Assembly: GCF_020687745.1 (NCBI RefSeq)
Contig: NZ_JAJEWK010000010.1
Location: forward strand, 62,001 to 126,000
From: Chryseobacterium sp. MFBS3-17
Lineage (GTDB): Bacteria; Bacteroidota; Bacteroidia; Flavobacteriales; Weeksellaceae
Direction of reading: 5' to 3'
Length of the DNA stretch: 64,000 nt
Shown: positions 1 to 9,982 of the stretch, in pieces
Numbering within the stretch: the stretch's first letter is position 1
How the letters are laid out: each line of letters begins with the position of its first letter
The notes under the pieces: model-generated
What the model was told of the DNA's origin: nothing
The model's input: only the letters and a program-made list of their open reading frames with translations
Databases searched by the model: none
Program-made: the position numbers and the translations under genes

Positions 1-1
1 G

Positions 2-3000
2 CCCAACGGCTACAACCTGCATGATCCCACAAACGGAAACGGCTTCAAAAGAACCGATATGCGTACCGACCGCAGCAATAATGTGAAGAATATTTATGAG
101 GATTTTTCGTATTACTTCATCAACTTTGACAAAGGACCCGGCAAAAGAATACAGGATGAAGATGTACCGCTTACCGCCAATCCTATTACCCGCTATGACG
201 ACTATCAGGTCATCAATAACGATATGCGGAATCTGCTGAAACTCGGGAAAATATGGGTAGAAGAACCCGGTTTTATTGCTCCGAAGAGTTTCACCATCAA
301 CACAAAATCCCCGGCACAGGCCGGCGACCCCGTATTGTTCCGCACTCAAGTAGTGGCCTATAATTCTCAGGGAAACAGCATTTCATTTAACCTGAATAAC
401 CAGAACCAGGGCACCCAAACCGTACCTGCAGCCGGTCTGGAATATGTGCCGATGAGATTTCAGGGCACCCTGGCTCAGCCACAGGGCAACTCCTTTACAT
501 TCAACTTTGAACCCAATATTTCTGCCAATCCCAACGGATCTTTCTTTTTTGACTATCTGGAAATCCAGTACAAGGAAGCACTGACCTTTAACGGAACCCA
601 AATGAACTTCCGGGACTTTTCTCTGGTCAGCGGCAGCGCACAGGCCTACAGCTTCAGTGTGGCCAATGCATCATCCCTGGAGCAAATCTGGGATGTGACC
701 GACATTACCAATGCTACCAGAAAAGTGAACAGAGCTACCGGGGGCACCTTCAGTTTCGGTTATATTGCCGATGATCCCGATTTCAATAATGAATTTGTGG
801 CCTTCCGCGCAGATGCAGCCTATCAGCCAGCGTACGTGGGGCCGGTAGAAAATCAGAATCTGCAGGCGCTTCAGAATATTGACTATCTCATCATTACTTC
901 ACCTCAGATGGCGGGACATGCCCAGCGGATGGCCAGTCACCACCAGTCCAAAAACAACTACACCACTGCCATCGTAGATGTCAATAAAATCTACAATGAA
1001 TACAGCAGCGGCGGACAGGACCTTACGGCAATACGCCATTTCGTATCTCATCTGAATAATCCTGCAGGAGCACTGAAATATGTTTTGATTCTGGGGGATG
1101 CCACTTATGATTTCAAAAACAGAACTCCCAATAATTTTAATATTGTTCCGAGTTATCAGAGTGAGGAAAGCGGCAATTATGTCAGTTCCTATGTTACGGA
1201 TGACTATATCGGGATGACCGCTCCACAAACTTCCACCTATCTTCCGGGGATTATTCCGGATGTTCCTGTAGGCCGCATACCGGCAGCCACCGTAGCAGAA
1301 GCCAAACTGATGGTGGATAAAACCCTGGCATATTACAATAACCTGCCGGGACAATCATCACCCTTCGGAATCTGGAGAATGAAACTGGATTTCGTGGCAG
1401 ATGATGACAAGGACGGTGGTGTGCCGTTTCATACCATTATGAATGAGACCCTGGTTGATGTTTTTGAAACCGCTACAGACAAACCCGAATACAACGTGCG
1501 GAAATTATATCTGGATTCATTTCCGGCGGTCAATACTGCGGGCGGACAGCGATATCCGCAGGTAAACCAGGCCATTGCCAATGACATTGGAAACAGCCTG
1601 TATCTGTTCTATTTCGGGCACGGCGGAATCAATGGCTGGGCGCAGGAACGGGTGCTGAATGCAGAACTGGTACAGGGACTGAATAACTACTCTAATGTGT
1701 ATAGCAGATTCCCGCTGGTTTCTACCATCACCTGTGAATTTACACTGTGGGATGAACCGAACACCTTTTCTACCGGTGAGCAAATGATGAAGCTGAACTC
1801 CGGAGGTGCGGCTACCATGATTACCTCCAGCCGGGCCATTGATGTGAACTACGGAATCCTGTTTACGGATGAATTCACGAAGAATATTTTTGAGCTGAAC
1901 GGCGATACTTTTGACACGCTGGGCAATGCTTTTCTGGCGGCCAAGCTTAATTTCGGAGGAAACCCGAACCACCTGAAGGTCAACTACCTGGGAGATCCGG
2001 CCATGGTGCTAAGCAGACCCAAAAAACTCCTGGTAATAGACAATGTGGAAACACCGGTGCCGGGCCAAATACGGGCGCTGGACTTTGTAAAAATCACCGG
2101 ACACATCAACAAACCCGACGGAACGGTAAATACCGCTTTTAACGGCCGGGTGGTCATCAACATTTATGACAAACGGGTCAATAAAAGTACCCTAAACAAT
2201 GACGGCGGCCTGACTCCGATCCTTGACTACACCGAAGAAGGCAGCCCGATTGTGAAAGCGTCCGGAACGGTGGTAAACGGTATTTTCACCGTAGAATTCT
2301 ATGTCCCAAATGACATTAATTATACCATGGGAACCGGCAGAATTCTGGCGTATGCTGATAATAATGTGGAAGATGTTTTCAATAATTCAGAGTACCAGAT
2401 TGGCGGCATTAACCCGAACGGCATCAATGATAACGAACCCCCGAAGGTGAAACTGTACATGAACAATACCAATTTTGCAGACGGCGGCATTACCGATCAG
2501 AACCCCATGCTGCTGGCCTGTATTACAGATGATACCGGGATCAACTCTACCGGAGCAGGTGTAGGACATGATATTGTGACCTATCTGGACGGCGAAATCA
2601 TCAATACTATAGTCCTGAATGACTTCTACAATTCCGGAGACGGAAACGGCTGTGTGAACCCCGGACTGGCAGATTACCAAAAAGGAAATGTGACCTATCC
2701 GTTCAGAAATCTGGCACCCGGAGAACATACTTTGACCTTCAAGGTGTGGGACATCAACAATAATTCTACTACCGAAACGTTAAGATTTGTAGTAAAAGAT
2801 GAAGCAGATCAGAAACTGATCATTAACAGACCGCTGAACTGGCCGAATCCGTTTACCCATAAAACGTATATTCATTTTGAACATAACTGTGATGACATTC
2901 TGGATGTAAATGTGCAGATCTTCACCATTACCGGGAAGCTCGTCCGTACGCTGAGCCAGACGGTCATTGCAGAACCGTTCCTGCAGGGATACCGTACCCC

Positions 3001-3151
3001 GAGACAAGCCATAGAATGGGACGGCATGGATGATTTCGGAGATGCCGTAGGAAAAGGCACCTACATCTTCAAGATTTTTGCACGCAGCCAAAATCAGGAA
3101 AAATGCAAAGGTGGAGCCACAGCCGTAGAAAAAATGGTATTATTGCGTTAA
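2..3151 (+). CDS. porU: PorU, type IX secretion system sortase (C-terminal part; gene starts before the window)
   Basis: The reading frame is open from base 2, upstream of the first ATG at 59, so this is the 3' part of a longer gene. PorU is the surface-bound signal peptidase of type IX secretion; it removes the C-terminal sorting domain of cargo and helps attach cargo to the cell surface. Numbering from the ATG at 59, the gingipain-type (C25) core shows the catalytic pair: His521 in YFGHGG and Cys559 in TITCEF. The last 90 residues are a FlgD-like beta domain with NWPNPF and a GTYIFK-type end, like a sorting domain. porV follows after 45 bases, the usual porU-porV pair. Family identity is clear; the missing 5' end is only a window effect. 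Confidence 0.93.
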   Translation, partial: PNGYNLHDPTNGNGFKRTDMRTDRSNNVKNIYEDFSYYFINFDKGPGKRIQDEDVPLTANPITRYDDYQVINNDMRNLLKLGKIWVEEPGFIAPKSFTINTKSPAQAGDPVLFRTQVVAYNSQGNSISFNLNNQNQGTQTVPAAGLEYVPMRFQGTLAQPQGNSFTFNFEPNISANPNGSFFFDYLEIQYKEALTFNGTQMNFRDFSLVSGSAQAYSFSVANASSLEQIWDVTDITNATRKVNRATGGTFSFGYIADDPDFNNEFVAFRADAAYQPAYVGPVENQNLQALQNIDYLIITSPQMAGHAQRMASHHQSKNNYTTAIVDVNKIYNEYSSGGQDLTAIRHFVSHLNNPAGALKYVLILGDATYDFKNRTPNNFNIVPSYQSEESGNYVSSYVTDDYIGMTAPQTSTYLPGIIPDVPVGRIPAATVAEAKLMVDKTLAYYNNLPGQSSPFGIWRMKLDFVADDDKDGGVPFHTIMNETLVDVFETATDKPEYNVRKLYLDSFPAVNTAGGQRYPQVNQAIANDIGNSLYLFYFGHGGINGWAQERVLNAELVQGLNNYSNVYSRFPLVSTITCEFTLWDEPNTFSTGEQMMKLNSGGAATMITSSRAIDVNYGILFTDEFTKNIFELNGDTFDTLGNAFLAAKLNFGGNPNHLKVNYLGDPAMVLSRPKKLLVIDNVETPVPGQIRALDFVKITGHINKPDGTVNTAFNGRVVINIYDKRVNKSTLNNDGGLTPILDYTEEGSPIVKASGTVVNGIFTVEFYVPNDINYTMGTGRILAYADNNVEDVFNNSEYQIGGINPNGINDNEPPKVKLYMNNTNFADGGITDQNPMLLACITDDTGINSTGAGVGHDIVTYLDGEIINTIVLNDFYNSGDGNGCVNPGLADYQKGNVTYPFRNLAPGEHTLTFKVWDINNNSTTETLRFVVKDEADQKLIINRPLNWPNPFTHKTYIHFEHNCDDILDVNVQIFTITGKLVRTLSQTVIAEPFLQGYRTPRQAIEWDGMDDFGDAVGKGTYIFKIFARSQNQEKCKGGATAVEKMVLLR

Positions 3152-3196
3152 AAACTTTAAAATTATTTATATATTTGGAAATTAAATAAAAACTAT

Positions 3197-4366
3197 ATGG
3201 ATTTTACAAAAAGACTGCTTTTAGGATTAGGTTTAGGTGCAAGCATTACGGCTTTTGCACAGGATTTAAGTAAAATCAGGCCGGTACTTACCGGCGCGCC
3301 TTTCCTGAGAGTTGCACCGGACGCCCGTTCGGGAGGTATGGGAGATCAGGGTGTGGCTACCTCTGCTGATGTATTTTCACAGTTCTGGAACGCAGCAAAA
3401 TATCCGTTCGCAAGAAACTTATCCGGACTAGGCATCAACTATACGCCTTATATGGGAAAACTAACCAATGATGTTTTCCTGCTTTATGGTTCTTACTACA
3501 AATTTGTGGGTCAGGAAGAGAGATCCACCATCGGAGCCAGTATCTATTACTTCAATATGGGATCTGTGGATCTTACCAGACTGGTAGATAACAATGCCAT
3601 CGCTCATGAAGGAACCGCAAAACCCAATGAATTTGCCATTGACGTTTCCTATGCACTGAGACTTGCAGACACCTTCTCTGCTGCGGTAACCGGTCGTTTT
3701 ATCCGTTCAGATTTATCCGGAGGGTTCAACACAGATACCACGCTGAAGGCGGCCAATTCTTTTGCACTGGACCTTTCCGCATACTACTCCACTCCACGTT
3801 TCTCCGGTATGGGAGGTATGGACAACAGAATCAATGCCGGTTTTGCTATTCAGAATCTGGGTCCCAAACTGGATTATACCGGTGATGAGGAATCCAGAAC
3901 TTATCTGCCTACCATCGCCAGACTGGGTGCAGGTTATGATGTGTTCATTGATGATATGAACCGTGTGGGTCTGAGTGTGGAAGCATCCAAATTACTGGTG
4001 CCGGGTGCTGAAATTGTACGTGTAGATCCGCTTACTCAGCAACCGGTGTATGAAGTACCAAACGTAGGGGTCATGGAAGGCATCGGAAAATCCTTCAACA
4101 ACCCGAAAAGTCTGATGTATTCCGGTGCGCTGGAATATGCCTATGACAATTCATTCTTTGTGCGTGGTGGTTATTTCCACGAAAGTGAAGAGCAGGGAGC
4201 CAGACAATTTGCAACTGCCGGTGTAGGCCTCAAGTACAACGCCTTCTCGCTGGATGTATCTTATCTGATCAATATGTCCAAACTGAATTCTGCACTGGAC
4301 AACACGCTGAGATTTGGTCTTACATGGCACATAGGTGATGAGTCTATGAACGCCAACGATTATTAA
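3197..4366 (+). CDS. porV: PorV (LptO), outer-membrane beta-barrel of type IX secretion
   Basis: A 389-residue exported protein. The signal peptide (residues 1-21, ending AFA before QDLSK) is followed by the PorV hallmark stretch with RSGGMGDQGVA near residue 45 and FWNAAKYPF near residue 64. The rest alternates hydrophobic and polar residues with many aromatic strand ends, as expected of a FadL-like 14-strand barrel, and it ends in the aromatic/turn pattern of outer-membrane proteins. PorV shuttles cargo from the SprA translocon to the PorU-containing attachment complex, so its position directly after porU fits a shared complex and transcript. A hairpin terminator follows the stop codon by about 20 bases. 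Confidence 0.93.
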   Translation: MDFTKRLLLGLGLGASITAFAQDLSKIRPVLTGAPFLRVAPDARSGGMGDQGVATSADVFSQFWNAAKYPFARNLSGLGINYTPYMGKLTNDVFLLYGSYYKFVGQEERSTIGASIYYFNMGSVDLTRLVDNNAIAHEGTAKPNEFAIDVSYALRLADTFSAAVTGRFIRSDLSGGFNTDTTLKAANSFALDLSAYYSTPRFSGMGGMDNRINAGFAIQNLGPKLDYTGDEESRTYLPTIARLGAGYDVFIDDMNRVGLSVEASKLLVPGAEIVRVDPLTQQPVYEVPNVGVMEGIGKSFNNPKSLMYSGALEYAYDNSFFVRGGYFHESEEQGARQFATAGVGLKYNAFSLDVSYLINMSKLNSALDNTLRFGLTWHIGDESMNANDY

Positions 4367-4387
4367 ACATAACGAAAACCGTATATT

Positions 4388-4416
4388 AAAAGACCTCTTT
4401 TCCGGGGTCTTTTTTT
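4388..4416 (+). terminator. Rho-independent terminator after porV
   Basis: An inverted repeat AAAAGACC / GGTCTTTT with a 9-10 base loop is followed by a run of T. It lies 22 bases after the porV stop and closes the porU-porV transcript. Confidence 0.8.
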
Positions 4417-4440
4417 AGATTATAACCTTTACAAAACACC

Positions 4441-6717
4441 ATGCCACGCTCAGTGAAAACCGTGAATTACACTTCAGAACTGAAAAAATTCGTCACCAGC
4501 CAATATATCTATTCGGGGGTACGGATTACTTTTGCCATTGTACTCCCGGGGATTATTCTGGCGTATTTCGGGCTGCTGAAAGACTATTTTCTCTTCCCGC
4601 TGGGCACCAGTTTTGTAGGACTTACCGATATGGCGGGGCCGTTCATACGGCGGCGCAATGCTTTGATTCTGGCCATTTTTTCCTTTGTGCTCGTCGCTGC
4701 GGCCGGCAGTCTTGCTGCTCCCTATACCGTGACGCCCTATATTCTGATCATCCTGTTCGGGATTTTCTTCTGCATGATCGGCGTTTACGGACAACGGCTG
4801 GCGGCTGTAGGAGGCCTTACCCTCGTCGTATTTTCGATTTTTGTGGATGCTTACCTGTCGTCCGGGAGTCTGGTGAAAGATTTGCTCATTTTTGCCGCCG
4901 GATGCGTCTGGTTTCTGATTGTTTTTCTGATTGTTTCCAAAATTCAGCCGTATAAGCTGGCCGGGCAGATGATTGGTGAAAATTATCTGCAACTGTCTGA
5001 ATATTTACAGATTAAAGGCCGGTTTTATCAGCCGGGAGCACAGCTGGATACTTTATACCAGGAGGTAATTGCCAAGCAGGTCATCATTAAAAACCTGCAG
5101 GAAGAAACCCGTGAGGTGGTATTTAAAACCCGGACCATTGTAAACGAAAGCACCACTACCAGCAGGTTATTGATGCTGATGTTCCTCAATTCCATTGACT
5201 TTTACGAAAAGCTCATCACCAGTGACCAGGATTATCAGAAAATACAGGAACAATTTGCGGAAAATAGCATTTTAGCAAAAATCCACGACTTCCTCATTTT
5301 GCTTTCCGATGAGATTTCCAATATCGGAATTGCAATGCAAAGCGGCACCAAAACCGTTCCCCTGCGTGATTTCACCCATGAACTGGACCTGGTCTATGAT
5401 GAATATTTTGAGCTCCGGAACCGCAGACTCACGCCAGACAACCTGGAGTATTTCATGTCCATGCGCCTCATTCTTTCGCGGATCAATGACGTGACACAGG
5501 ATGTGAAAACCATTTACAAAGTATTTTCGCAGGATCTGAGCAATGCCAAAAGTCTCTCAATAGGGCTGGATCTGGATAAATTTGTGCCCAAACAGGAAAA
5601 ACTCAATCTGCGTGTGCTCAGAATGAACCTCTCGCTGAAGTCCTCACACTTCCGGCATGCCATACGCATGACTCTGGCTCTGCTTACCGGCTACGGCATC
5701 TCGCAAATCGGGGTACTGAACATTGGCCATTCTTACTGGATTCTGATTACCATCATAGCCATTATGAGACCGGCATACAGCACTACCAAACACCGGAATC
5801 TGCTGCGACTGTACGGAACTGCAGCAGGAGCCATTGTGGGATACCTGCTGCTTACCTTTGTGGATCATCACACCATTTTACTCACCATTTTGTTTGCCGC
5901 AATGATTCTCTGCTTCTCACTTCTGCAGAAACAATATGCCTGGGCGGTGTTTTTCATGACGTTATACATTCTCATTACATTTAATTTTCTGAATCCCGGA
6001 AATGTCAATTTGATTTTTAAAGACCGGATTGTGGATACCGTGCTGGCAGGCGTCATTGCATTTCTGATTTCCTATTTTGTGCTTCCGGTGTGGGAACATA
6101 CTCAGAATGTAAGTCTGATGGAGAAAACAGCAGCAGCCAATATTCATTATTTCGAAACGGTTATGGATAAACTGGAGCACAAACCGGTACAGGAAGAGTA
6201 TTACCGCATGCGCCGGAAAGACAGCATCATCCATCTGGCCAATCTTTCCGATAATTTTCAGAAGATGCTTTCAGACCCCAAAAACCAGCGCAAAAAGATG
6301 GAAACCGTGCATCAGTTTGTCAATACTTCACACCTGATCACCGCCTACACCGCATCGCTGCACCAGTACACCACTTCCGGAAATCACTTCTCAGAAATAG
6401 ATCTGAACGCCTGGAAACAGAAAATCACCGCAGAAATGCAGTGCACCATGAATCTGCTGCAAAACCATGACCCCAATGCGGATATACCGGGCATACAAAT
6501 TCCGCTTCCCGAAGATAATCTGGTAGATGAATTAATGCTGAACCGCAAAAAGGAACTCACCGAGAAGGAAATCTATGATGTACGCGACCCCAACAAAATA
6601 ACAAGGCTCACCGAACTCAACAACATCCGGGAAATCCTGGAACTGGTGTATGATGTAGCCCATGAGCAGCGCAAAGTCATTGAACATTACCGTGAAATCC
6701 GGAACGCAATGGGATAA
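4441..6717 (+). CDS. FUSC-family inner-membrane protein (YccS/YhfK-like)
   Basis: 758 residues with a duplicated architecture: about six hydrophobic helices at residues 25-165, a soluble helical region (about 170-400), a second set of about six helices (about 403-545) and a long soluble helical C-terminal tail. This is the layout of the FUSC/YccS group of proteins related to aromatic-acid efflux pumps and plant aluminium-activated transporters. The second membrane block holds the FUSC-type MRPAYSTTKHRNLLRLYGT stretch. Substrate is unknown. It is a single-gene unit behind the porV terminator and faces the convergent phosphopantetheinyl transferase gene 55 bases away. Family is confident; function is not. 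Confidence 0.85.
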   Translation: MPRSVKTVNYTSELKKFVTSQYIYSGVRITFAIVLPGIILAYFGLLKDYFLFPLGTSFVGLTDMAGPFIRRRNALILAIFSFVLVAAAGSLAAPYTVTPYILIILFGIFFCMIGVYGQRLAAVGGLTLVVFSIFVDAYLSSGSLVKDLLIFAAGCVWFLIVFLIVSKIQPYKLAGQMIGENYLQLSEYLQIKGRFYQPGAQLDTLYQEVIAKQVIIKNLQEETREVVFKTRTIVNESTTTSRLLMLMFLNSIDFYEKLITSDQDYQKIQEQFAENSILAKIHDFLILLSDEISNIGIAMQSGTKTVPLRDFTHELDLVYDEYFELRNRRLTPDNLEYFMSMRLILSRINDVTQDVKTIYKVFSQDLSNAKSLSIGLDLDKFVPKQEKLNLRVLRMNLSLKSSHFRHAIRMTLALLTGYGISQIGVLNIGHSYWILITIIAIMRPAYSTTKHRNLLRLYGTAAGAIVGYLLLTFVDHHTILLTILFAAMILCFSLLQKQYAWAVFFMTLYILITFNFLNPGNVNLIFKDRIVDTVLAGVIAFLISYFVLPVWEHTQNVSLMEKTAAANIHYFETVMDKLEHKPVQEEYYRMRRKDSIIHLANLSDNFQKMLSDPKNQRKKMETVHQFVNTSHLITAYTASLHQYTTSGNHFSEIDLNAWKQKITAEMQCTMNLLQNHDPNADIPGIQIPLPEDNLVDELMLNRKKELTEKEIYDVRDPNKITRLTELNNIREILELVYDVAHEQRKVIEHYREIRNAMG

Positions 6718-6772
6718 ACGGTGGAGATGTCGCCCTTCTAAATCCTGCATTTCTTATAAATGCATCTGGGGT

Positions 6773-7432
6773 CTAAAACACACTATTGGCCGAAATTTTA
6801 TAATTGATCTGATGATTTTCTTCAATAATGGCGAAGTAAAAATCTTCAATTCTGGAAACCCGGGCAATGTAACGGTCCTCGAACTCATCATCAAAAACCC
6901 GACAACGGACGTTTGTAAGATGATCCAGCGAAAATTCTTCCACTTCATAGAATTTTTTCAGAGACCAGTATTTGCAGGGATGCAGTTTGTACAGGGCTTC
7001 CTTAATGACCCAGATGATGGTAAGGAAGTGTACTTCATGTTCATTTTCCGTCCAGGAGATTTCAGTATCGTGCAGGAATTTATGTTTGATGCGGACAATT
7101 TTGGGCATGATGCGCTCCAGATCAATCCCTACCCTCTTTTGTGATACAGCCAGTGCGGCAAACGGATACGAATGGGTGATGGAGATGAAGGCATCCTTCG
7201 GGAAAAGATACGGCTGACCAATGGTTTTGTAGAGGATTTTATGACCCGGTTTCAGCATTTTCAGCAGGCGGCGGATCATAAGGTACTCAATGAGTTTTTT
7301 AGGATGGTACTGCTCTACTTTTTTGTGGTTTTCGGGTTCTATGAGGTATTCATGATCGAACACATCTCCGTCCTCATATTTCCAAAAGAGAATACTGGCG
7401 TGCTCATCTGTAAAATCCTGATAAAAAGGCAT
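6773..7432 (-). CDS. 4'-phosphopantetheinyl transferase superfamily protein (Sfp-like)
   Basis: 219 residues, the size of compact Sfp-type enzymes that move phosphopantetheine from CoA onto a carrier-protein serine. The conserved core is visible: SITHS at residues 84-88, the metal-binding GIDLE with Asp104 and Glu106, and the WVIKEALYK block (Trp141, Lys144, Glu145, Lys149). The gene begins only 10 bases downstream of the XRE regulator gene on the same strand, so it probably now depends on transcription from that gene. A diverged second copy of its first 18 codons lies 6 kb away at 13410-13478, next to ahcY, suggesting the original 5' end was separated by an insertion. Which carrier protein it serves cannot be seen. 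Confidence 0.88.
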   Translation of the reverse strand: MPFYQDFTDEHASILFWKYEDGDVFDHEYLIEPENHKKVEQYHPKKLIEYLMIRRLLKMLKPGHKILYKTIGQPYLFPKDAFISITHSYPFAALAVSQKRVGIDLERIMPKIVRIKHKFLHDTEISWTENEHEVHFLTIIWVIKEALYKLHPCKYWSLKKFYEVEEFSLDHLTNVRCRVFDDEFEDRYIARVSRIEDFYFAIIEENHQINYKISANSVF

Positions 7433-7442
7433 GATGTGTAAA

Positions 7443-7838
7443 CTACTTCTGAATCAGTTTTCGTAACTCTGCTATTTCATCATTCTTATCTATGATTTGC
7501 TTTTCAAGCCATTTTATTTTATCTTCATAAAGTTCTATCACCTTATCAGATAAATGATTGATGGTAATATGAGTATCTTGATGGGTATTGGTTTGAACAG
7601 CTGAAGCATTATCCTTATTTGTATTGATACTATTATCAGAATTCATAAAAAAATCTTCTAATTTCATCTCTAACTCTGTGCAAAGTTTTTCTATGTGATT
7701 TACCCACGAATTGGTTTCTCCTGATTCTATTCTGCTGTATGCAGAGCGCGAAATATGAAGTTTTTCTGCCCTTTCTTCCTGAGAAAGCCCCTTATTTTCC
7801 CGTAATCTTCGTATCCTTGTTCCAACTTGAGTATTCAT
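7443..7838 (-). CDS. XRE-family helix-turn-helix regulator with C-terminal coiled coil
   Basis: 131 residues. Residues 5-62 form a Cro/C1-type HTH, with QEERAEKLHISRSAYSRIE as helices 2-3. A polar, low-complexity Asn/Thr linker (about 68-92) leads to a heptad-rich helix (about 95-131) ending EKQIIDKNDEIAELRKLI, a likely dimerisation coil. Such proteins are common in Flavobacteriia and often sit alone. The gene is AT-rich like the island and is divergent from the large lipoprotein gene at 8000, sharing a 160-base intergenic region, so it could control that gene. No operator repeat is obvious. Its 3' end abuts the phosphopantetheinyl transferase start. Confidence 0.85.
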   Translation of the reverse strand: MNTQVGTRIRRLRENKGLSQEERAEKLHISRSAYSRIESGETNSWVNHIEKLCTELEMKLEDFFMNSDNSINTNKDNASAVQTNTHQDTHITINHLSDKVIELYEDKIKWLEKQIIDKNDEIAELRKLIQK

Positions 7839-7999
7839 TTTTTTGTTGTATTTTTACAAAAATACTATTTTATTTACAGTTCAAACACATCTATTGCTAA
7901 GATTAATGTGCAAAAAGAGGATATTGATTCCCGAAAACACAGCAATACTCTTTAGAATTTTTATTTAATATTGCTTTTGTAAATAAAAAATATACACAA

Positions 8000-9976
8000 A
8001 TGAACAAAAATTATTATGCACAGTTGATTGCTGTTACAGTCCTGATGCTCTTCACATTCGTATCTTGTAGACAGGAAGCCTTGGTTTCGGATCACCAAAC
8101 AAATGCAAAACAAGATGAATTCATCATCAATCTATTGACAGAAAGCGATTTTGAAAGGAAAAAATCATTGTTTAATAAGGTTAATGAATTGAAAGAAAAG
8201 AAGTTCAAAAATGATGATCTTTTCAAAAACACCACCATTCAAGATTCAATTCTGGAGGGCGCCATCATTGAAACCGACAAGATTATTGAAATAACAAATG
8301 GCGAAAAAGTAACCTATACATTTCCCGTATCAAGAACATTTCCCAACGATAAAGTAGAAAATCTTGTCCTAAAAAAGAATGCAGATAATACTTATTCAGG
8401 AGTTTTAATTCAATACACTTTAACTCCGCAAGAAAAGCAACAGATTTCCACAGGTCAATCTATAGATTTAACTTCAAAAGTAAAAGTTTTCGGAATAGAC
8501 CAAATAAGTGTTGCAGCAAGAATACAAACAGATACGGTAGGATGTTTGGAAATTACTTGGGAGACTGGAACCTGTTCCGGAACAATGCATCATTCGTATG
8601 GAGATACCAGTTGCCCGCTAATTGGAGGGCCACATGAAGCACAACCGCCCTCAATTATTTCCATAGTTGACACCTGTGGTCCGGAAGATCAAACAACAGA
8701 TATCACAGATGGATCTACCCCCTCAGGCGGTGGCAGCAGTGGTGGTGGCTCCACTTCTAACAACAATCCTACTAATCCATACAATACTTACATTTTCATG
8801 TCATTTGATGATCTGTATCTGATTTGTGAAACTAATGACACGCAATGTTTTCAGAATATCGCAGACAAACAAGTTACAGTTAATTTCTTTAGTTCCTTGG
8901 GTTTGCCGGGAATTACACTTGCCGGCTATACTCCAATTTTTGAATTGGTAAAAGGATATCTTATATCTGGTACACCATTAGATTTAGCCGAAAGAGTAAC
9001 CTTGGTAGGGAACTGGATGAGACAACAAGATAATAGCACGGATGTAAAAAGATTATCAAACTTCAAAGTTGCTCATTGGGTTTTGCAAATTTTGATGGAA
9101 GACGATACAACAGATATTCAAAACTTTTTTAAGAGAGTTGATGCATTAGAATTGGCTTTAGAACAAAGCCCAAATTTGTTATTGGATATAGATTGCGGCC
9201 AGCTTCCATTTTGGCAGGACATCGCAACGCATCAAGTTCCTCAATCCGTCATCAATAAACTGCAAAATATTCCCAATCAAAATGGTTATTGGTCAGAATG
9301 GAATATTACTGATTTAGATGATGGAGCTGGAACTCGTGTTAATATGGATTTATTTCCTGTCAAGATTACATCACTTCCAAATAAACCCGGAACAAATCAA
9401 AAATACACTCCTGCGGAATTATTTGACTTCTTTAGAAAGAACATTAATCTTTTTGCAGATAAATTTATTCCAATAGAAGATAATTATTACAATATTCATG
9501 ATACCGCCTTATGGAATTCTTCAAATCCTTTGGGTGCTTTAATTCATATAGAGATTACGCCTGACGATGGAACGGTTGTTTGTTCTGGATTTAGTACAAA
9601 TGCCTGGATATTTTCAACTGTAAAGGCACCTTTAAGTTGGGCTTACGACGGAATACACCCTGTTTCAGGAAATAGAGCTTTTAGTTACTATACAGATCCA
9701 AATGATGGCTCAATAACAATTTACACTCGTGGTGTCGATCGATTATCTAACATATGGAATGATGATACAAAATTAATTAATTTTTTAATGGAATCATTTG
9801 GCTTTTCCAAAGCAGATCAATTGTGGAATGGCATGCAAACTAAACTTATGAGTTATGTCAATAATCATGGTGGCAGTTCCACAGTTATTCCTTCTGTAAA
9901 AAACAGACCAAACTATAATAAAATAAAAAAATATTTGAAAAATCAAATTCCAATAACTTCATTAGGTTGTAATTAA
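8000..9976 (+). CDS. Large two-module lipoprotein with toxin-like C-terminal region (function unknown)
   Basis: 658 residues. A lipoprotein signal ends in FVSC (lipidated Cys23). Residues about 30-235 form one module rich in beta-strand patterns with several Cys. A Gly/Ser/Asn linker (about 240-262, GGGSSGGGS type) joins it to a C-terminal module of about 400 residues containing helices, then a compact region with IHIEITPDDG, HPVSGNRAF and YTRGVDRLSN (about residues 510-600). An N-terminal anchor, a flexible linker and a distinct C-terminal domain, followed at once by two small genes for a multi-pass membrane protein and an exported protein, is how secreted effector/immunity sets look, but I recognise no catalytic family. 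Base composition is AT-rich, unlike the core genes. The toxin role is inference only. Confidence 0.7.
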   Translation: MNKNYYAQLIAVTVLMLFTFVSCRQEALVSDHQTNAKQDEFIINLLTESDFERKKSLFNKVNELKEKKFKNDDLFKNTTIQDSILEGAIIETDKIIEITNGEKVTYTFPVSRTFPNDKVENLVLKKNADNTYSGVLIQYTLTPQEKQQISTGQSIDLTSKVKVFGIDQISVAARIQTDTVGCLEITWETGTCSGTMHHSYGDTSCPLIGGPHEAQPPSIISIVDTCGPEDQTTDITDGSTPSGGGSSGGGSTSNNNPTNPYNTYIFMSFDDLYLICETNDTQCFQNIADKQVTVNFFSSLGLPGITLAGYTPIFELVKGYLISGTPLDLAERVTLVGNWMRQQDNSTDVKRLSNFKVAHWVLQILMEDDTTDIQNFFKRVDALELALEQSPNLLLDIDCGQLPFWQDIATHQVPQSVINKLQNIPNQNGYWSEWNITDLDDGAGTRVNMDLFPVKITSLPNKPGTNQKYTPAELFDFFRKNINLFADKFIPIEDNYYNIHDTALWNSSNPLGALIHIEITPDDGTVVCSGFSTNAWIFSTVKAPLSWAYDGIHPVSGNRAFSYYTDPNDGSITIYTRGVDRLSNIWNDDTKLINFLMESFGFSKADQLWNGMQTKLMSYVNNHGGSSTVIPSVKNRPNYNKIKKYLKNQIPITSLGCN

Positions 9977-9982
9977 AATATT

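Noticed and set aside
6747-6765. Hairpin TGCATTT / AAATGCA between the FUSC gene and the phosphopantetheinyl transferase gene as terminator
   Set aside because: The stem is short and AT-rich and no T run follows on either strand.
8721-8763. Gly/Ser-coding repeat as a DNA repeat element
   Set aside because: The short GGY/AGT runs simply encode the flexible linker of the lipoprotein; there is no longer unit.
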